In this document: piece by piece, positions 59,195 through 64,000 of the stretch
How the letters are laid out: the number at the start of each line of letters is the position of its first letter
Numbering within the stretch: position 1 is the first letter of the stretch
Assembly: GCA_020635285.1 (NCBI GenBank)
Contig: JACKAB010000044.1
Location: 310,001 to 374,000 of the forward strand
Reading direction: 5' to 3'
Origin: Ignavibacteriales bacterium
GTDB taxonomy: Bacteria > Bacteroidota > Ignavibacteria > Ignavibacteriales > Melioribacteraceae
DNA length: 64,000 nt
Program-made: the position numbers and the translations under genes
The notes under the pieces: generated by a model
Told to the model about the DNA's origin: nothing
Seen by the model: the letters and a program-made list of their open reading frames with translations, nothing else
Databases searched by the model: none

Positions 59195-59417
59195 TGTAAA
59201 AGAAAAAAGTGAGATACTTTTAAAATTATATAAGACGAATAATCTTGAGTTATCAAAATTTTTGTCTGTGCATACTTAATTAAAAGTTTTGTTGGAATAC
59301 TTTTGGGAAAAGTAGTTTAAATCTTTGTTTCAAATAATATCGGGATTTATAGAGCATAGTTAAAAAGAAATAAATATTTATCATGGTAACATGTAAACCT
59401 TTAGGAGTAAACTTATT

Positions 59418-61529
59418 ATGACAAGTAAATTACCATCGCTAATTTCAAGTTTGATTATATTCACAGTATTTTGCCAGCTTACAAAAAGCCAATGAAGATA
59501 CTCGCTGGTGGCCGGTTCAGAAAGCTCCAGAAAATGTTGTTATTGTTGATTGGAATTCGCTGGAATTTGTCGAATTGGCTAACGGCGATAGTTCAGATTT
59601 GCCTTCACTAAACCTAGTTGAATCTATGTCAGGCCTGGCAGCTAGGTCTGTAAATAATGACTCGCTTAATGAAATGGTTTGGCTATATAATTACTATCGT
59701 GATTATGTTCAATGGTATGAGAGTGCAAAAACAAGACTTCAATTTAGCGTGATTGATACATTAGACCAGTGGCAGTTATTGGAACGGTATAAAAACAATG
59801 GACTTGTGAAGGGATATGTTTTGTATTCAGTTGATACTTCACCGGGTAATCTACACACTTTCCGATTTAAAATGAACCATTCTGTAAATGTGGCCACCGT
59901 TGCCGCTTCTGTATATAATGGAGTACTGATTAGTGAAGAACTGGAGGCCAAAGTACAGAAATGGGCTTACCACTTTTATTTGATGCTAGGGGAAAAACGA
60001 AGCTTGGGCATTTTACGAATTTAAGGATAATATTAATAAAACGATTGCATTGGCTCAGGAACCAAAGGCAAATCATAACCGTGATATAGCGATTGCACAT
60101 AATATGATGGTATTCTTTGGGATGGGTGAAGTAGCGGAAGATTTATACAAATTTATGGAACCAAAATCAACCGTTATTGGATGGAATCTTGGTAACGAAG
60201 GTGATTTTGTTCATCAAATATCAAAATATGGCCATATCGTTGTAGCATCCAATTGGTCGCTTAATCTGACTCTCCTTTCGGCGGGGACAGAAAACTGGCA
60301 GCTTGAAGAACCATGTAAGATTTTGGATCCAAACACAATTGATTTTGATGATGATAAACATTCTGTTTCTTTTGTTCTTAGTGATGGAGACAACTTGCAA
60401 TGGCTAATGACCAATTTTGTAAATCATCCTTATTATTGGGCTAATCCAGACTTCGGAAGTTTTCCGTTTAATTTTGGGATATGTCTTGGTGATTTAAATC
60501 AGGCTTGCCCTGAGGTGCTATCTGAAATACAGAGAACTCAGCCAGATAATAGTTCAGTTATATTACATGGTGGAGGATATTACTACCCGGATGTTTTAGG
60601 TATATCCCGAACTGATGTGGATAGATACGATATTTTATATAAACATGCTAAACAAATTAGTCATCAAATGAAGATAGGCGGAAGCCGAATTTTAATGTTT
60701 ATTGCTGAAGACATTGACAGTGAGGAGGCTAAGGAAGCTTACCAGGTATTTGCTGAAGAAATTGACGATTTATTGGGTATGCTTGTAATGCAATACTATC
60801 CTTATGAAGGCGGCGATGGCAAAATCTTCTGGTACGAAAATCACGATGGAGTAGAGATACCAGTCGTCTCTGCAAATTATTCATTATGGGCAAATCTTAA
60901 TTTACCAGGATCTGGAACTCCTGCAAAAATTGCCCGCTTAATAAATGAGAAATCTGAGAGTGCCGAAAGTAATAGTGAAAAATATAATGGCTGGACTGTT
61001 GTGCATGCATGGTCCGGTTTTCAATATAATGAAGGTGATGATGAACAGGCTGAGAATGGTCAATATCTCTCACCAGGCAATGGATTTGAGGCCGGTGTTT
61101 CTCCTGCAAAATGGTGTGTGGATCGATTGGACACCAACATAAAAGTTGTAACCGCAGAAGAAATGCTTTGGCGTATTCGTATGCGAAACAATCCTGAACA
61201 GACTCGAGCTTTAATTGCAGCAACGAATATTTCTGATCCTTCAAATAAATCTTGGAATACTCCCTAGTAAATTTGAGTTATTTGTAAATTATCCTAACCC
61301 ATTTAATCCAACAACCAATATATCTTATCAAATACTAGAAAAGTCTTTTGTTAGCTTGGAGGTTTTTGATATGCTTGGCAGAAGCGTGGCCTCATTGGTG
61401 AATGAAAATAAAGCTGCTGGAAGATATAGTGTTGAATTTAACGGCACTGATTTGGCGAGTGGAGTTTATATTTATAAATTAAGTGCGGGCAACTTTGTTC
61501 AGTCTAAAAAGCTAGTGTTGTTAAAATAG
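59418..61529 (+). CDS. GxGYxYP-domain protein with T9SS sorting domain, frameshifted
   Basis: AGGAG precedes ATG 59418; a signal peptide (SLISSLIIFTVFCQLTKA) follows. After repairs near 59482-59486, 59956-59961 and about 61245-61260 one protein of about 700 residues results. Its middle holds SFVLSDGDNLQWLMTNFVNH and VILHGGGYYYPDVLGISRTD, the GxGYxYP motif that names this putative glycoside-hydrolase family (with its N-terminal companion domain). The last 80 residues NYPNPFNPTTNISYQILEKS, VFDMLGRSVASLVNENKAAG and LASGVYIYKLSAGNFVQSKK with VLLK are a type IX secretion sorting domain, so the protein should be exported to the surface or medium. The activity of the family is unproven. Confidence 0.8.
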
Positions 61530-61580
61530 TTTCATTTATATTAATAAAAATTAAAATCAATGCTGAATGAAGGAAATATT

Positions 61581-62969
61581 ATGAAAAAGAAAATGAACAA
61601 ATTAAATATACTATTTATAGTGATATTACTTGGTTTCTTAATGTTTCAGTCATGTAGTTATAACGAAAGTTCTATTATCGAAAAGGAACTAAAGCTTAGG
61701 TCAATAGCAGCTTTTAATAGATTTGAAGAGGTCTGGAATTTTAATGATTTCTGGAAAAGAGGTAATACTTTTGATGCTTGTTTGACTTTTGTGGAGGCTG
61801 CTTCTAATCAGTGGCCAAATGACCCTGAGATTATTTCAATGCAGACTAAAGTAAATAAAATGCTTGAAGAAAACCTTGACTTTTTCAATAGTTACGATCC
61901 AGGAACTCTCTGGGCAGATGATTTTGGGTGGTGGGGATTAATGGGCTTAAATGCCTATAAGCATTTAAAAAGAAATGGACAATTAGAATTAGCTAATAAA
62001 TATCTTGAGTTATCAACTAATTTATGCTGGGAATATAAAAAGAATACGGCTTACGATATTTCGAATTCAGCTATTCCTGTTCCTCATGGATGCAGAAATG
62101 GTGATGCTAATGGTCATAGTTTGGGTGTTAAAAATACGGTAACGAATTCATTGTTATTTCTTTTATCATCTCGCATTTATAGATTAAGCCAAGAAGAACC
62201 AATCAATGAAAATGAAAAATATTTAGACATGGCATATCGTCAATGGATTTGGTTTGATCAATGGTTTAATCTTGAAGAGTACGAATACTTAAAAAAAACA
62301 ACTTCATCTGGTGCTCTTGTTCAAGAAAGGCCTATGGCTTTTTTTGAAGGATCTGATTACATTAATAAAGAACATCCGCCTTGGGCCGAAGGTTGGGTAT
62401 GGGCTGGGGATCAAGGGCTTGTTGTTGCGGCATTAACAGACATGTATTTAGTAAGAGATCAATTAAGCGAATGGATATTTAAAAATAATATTGATGCAAA
62501 TTTTGATAATGCTGTTTTTGAGAAAAGAATTCTTTACTTAATAAAAGAAATTGGCAAAGGTATTAAGACAGCATTAGTAAGCTCAGAAGATTTAATTATT
62601 CGTGAAGCACCATGTCTATCTAGCTTTGGTCCAGTTCATGGAAGGGATTATGTTGCAGGGCGAGGGATTATGTTACGCTATATTGGATCTGAAGAAGAAA
62701 AGAACCTTATTGGTGTTGATCTTAATGAAAACATCAAAGCTACAATTGAAGCAATCTGGCAAACCCGCAATAAAGCCAACAATCAATTTCAGGCTGAATT
62801 TACAAATAAAGAAATTGACAAAATTTATATCGAAAAATTTGAAAAACTCTGGGGTCTTGCAGATTATGTTTATGAATGGGATATTAAAACGATGAAGGAA
62901 AAAAATAAGTTTGGTGTTTGTCAGTCTATAGGACTGGATGCTTTAGGCGCAGCAATTAAATCCTTGTGA
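61581..62969 (+). CDS. GH76-like (alpha/alpha)6-barrel lipoprotein
   Basis: Start at ATG 61581 (MKKKMNKLNILFIVILLGFL) is favoured by GAAGGA upstream and gives a lipobox LMFQSC. The body has repeated Trp-rich helices: NFDSYDPG-like region, LWADDFGWWGLMGLNAYKHL, DANGHSLGVKNTVTNSLLFL, QWIWFDQWFN, ALVQERPMAFFEGSDYINKE and PPWAEGWVWAGDQGLVVAAL. DDFGWW and the W-x-GDQGL segment recall GH76 endo-alpha-mannanases; certainty is moderate since the key Asp-Asp pair is only partly matched. Its place after GH92 supports mannan-type substrates. The stop is TGA. Intact. Confidence 0.6.
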   Translation: MKKKMNKLNILFIVILLGFLMFQSCSYNESSIIEKELKLRSIAAFNRFEEVWNFNDFWKRGNTFDACLTFVEAASNQWPNDPEIISMQTKVNKMLEENLDFFNSYDPGTLWADDFGWWGLMGLNAYKHLKRNGQLELANKYLELSTNLCWEYKKNTAYDISNSAIPVPHGCRNGDANGHSLGVKNTVTNSLLFLLSSRIYRLSQEEPINENEKYLDMAYRQWIWFDQWFNLEEYEYLKKTTSSGALVQERPMAFFEGSDYINKEHPPWAEGWVWAGDQGLVVAALTDMYLVRDQLSEWIFKNNIDANFDNAVFEKRILYLIKEIGKGIKTALVSSEDLIIREAPCLSSFGPVHGRDYVAGRGIMLRYIGSEEEKNLIGVDLNENIKATIEAIWQTRNKANNQFQAEFTNKEIDKIYIEKFEKLWGLADYVYEWDIKTMKEKNKFGVCQSIGLDALGAAIKSL

Positions 62970-63052
62970 AAAAATGATCTGGATTCATAAATTTAAGTTA
63001 CATGAGATATACTAAAAAAAAATAGTTTTCTGATATAAATAAAAGAGGTGAA

Positions 63053-64000
63053 ATGGTTAATAGTTACCAAAAAATGGGATTACTTTTTTTTTGTATTCAG
63101 TTTTGTTTTTTTGGGTCAAAAAACAATTGTCAACAAAAAGAAATGGCTGACGTTTTTGAAAATTCTTTTCCAAATGTAGAAGAACTATCTATTAGTTCTG
63201 AGAACTGTATTTTAGAAGATAGGCATTTATGGGTGTCAAATGAGATACAGACTGTAAATCCAGATTTTAAAGGAATTGGAGGTATAACTAAAATTTATAG
63301 TCCTCCATTAAATTTATCTCCATTACAAATGGATGTAAAATTTTTCGAAAGAAAAATTAAGACAAAACAATATAATTGGAAACCTGGCGAGATAATTCAA
63401 CAAGCGGAGATAAATGGAATTGAAATAAAATGTCTCATCATTCCTTTGTCTTCATCAACAAAAGTTATTCAGGTTTATGAACTATCAAACCAGAATAAAG
63501 AAAGTATTGCTATCCCTATACAAATATCTGTCGCGCCTTATCTATCAAATTACGATAGTCTTTGGATTTGGTCACCACGGGATGCGAAAAATAAAGCCAC
63601 TTTAGAATATACTCCCAAAATCAGTGAACTATTATTTAAATCTGAGGATGGAATCATTAAAATATCTACTGATAATAATAATTTCGAAAAGAAAGAGAAT
63701 TACTTATCTGGAAGTATAGACATAGAAGCTGGCGAAAAGAAACAATTCACCACGTTTATATCTTATTCGGAAAAGAATCAAAAGATGAAATTACAAGCAA
63801 GGGAACAATGCAATTAATTCAAGAGGCTAGAGAAAGATGGAATGAGAGATTGACATATGCATATAATCATCTTGGAAGAATTAAAAGTTCAAATGCCGAT
63901 CTGGATTTATTTTATAAACGGGGAATTCTGAGTTTGCTTACATGTGAATGGAATAAAAAGGAATTGTTACTTCAACCTTACTTCTCAGAATCTGGTATCG
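63053..64000 (+). CDS. Exported (alpha/alpha)6-type glycosidase, partial at window end (one frameshift)
   Basis: Signal-like N-terminus (LLFFCIQFCFFGSKNNC), then a beta-rich domain (LSPLQMDVKFFERKIKTKQY, QVYELSNQNKESIAIPIQIS) of about 240 residues. The frame ends at 63817, but one frame over it continues TMQLIQEARERWNERLTYAY, LDLFYKRGILSLLTCEWNKK and ELLLQPYFSESGI to the window edge. This domain order, and the FYKRGILSLLTCEWNK segment, recall GH63/GH37-like or glycogen-debranching-type (alpha/alpha)6 glycosidases; the family cannot be fixed from what is visible. Its catalytic half lies beyond 64000. Confidence 0.55.

Noticed and set aside
1..64000. CRISPR arrays, insertion sequences, prophage or integron
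   Set aside because: No regular direct repeats, transposase, integrase or phage structural genes were seen.

Overview
The window is AT-rich bacterial chromosome (roughly 30% G+C by eye). It most likely comes from a member of the Ignavibacteria or a close relative in the Chlorobi/Bacteroidetes group. The evidence is a type IX secretion sorting domain of the NYPNPFNPTT type (1-60 and about 61290-61529), an Alternative Complex III (Act) plus A-type oxidase respiratory cluster, zinc-lid adenylate kinase, a GWxTD-type protein, frequent TTG/GTG starts, and stop codons that are nearly all TAA. This placement is inference; no 16S gene is present.

Layout. 1-6700 (mostly minus strand): a T9SS cargo protein cut by the window edge, an AmpG-like MFS transporter, two small exported proteins (cupin, NTF2-like), a DUF1343/NamZ-like protein and hutI. 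6810-15658: glgA, gmhB-like, a lipoprotein/outer-membrane protein/TPR trio, glyA, tatC and a polyprenyl diphosphate synthase. 15832-30689: one long respiratory cluster. It runs actA, a small twin-arginine ORF, actB, actC, a fused actDE, actF, a cytochrome c, SCO, cox I-III-IV-II, ctaB (heme O synthase) and a membrane-bound cytochrome c. Together these encode quinol oxidation by ACIII, electron transfer through c-type cytochromes to an aa3-type oxidase, and its CuA and heme maturation. 30741-53318: housekeeping genes (prmC, dtd, comEC, murB, ATP-cone/uridine-kinase fusion, alr, manC, an rpiB-like gene, pyrK-pyrD, folC, rho, pdxA, ftsE, adk, tadA) with a transporter and a tandem lipoprotein pair. 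53343-54136: two divergent tRNA-Arg genes flank a small SET-domain gene. 54928-64000: an alpha-mannoside/glycan utilisation locus. It holds a LacI-type regulator with an 18-bp perfect palindrome at its start, a truncated GH38 remnant, a GH92 lipoprotein, a GxGYxYP protein with a T9SS sorting domain, a GH76-like lipoprotein and an (alpha/alpha)6-type glycosidase running off the window.

A dominant feature is the number of reading-frame breaks (about 40-50), most of them single-base changes in homopolymers. They fall even in genes that should be essential (murB, folC, ftsE, alr, adjacent-subunit genes of ACIII), so I read most as consensus errors rather than gene decay. I have therefore joined the pieces and given the whole span of each gene. 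Three further breaks are in-frame TGA codons, all preceded by CA. TGA is clearly a normal stop here (coxA, pyrK, pdxA, prmC).
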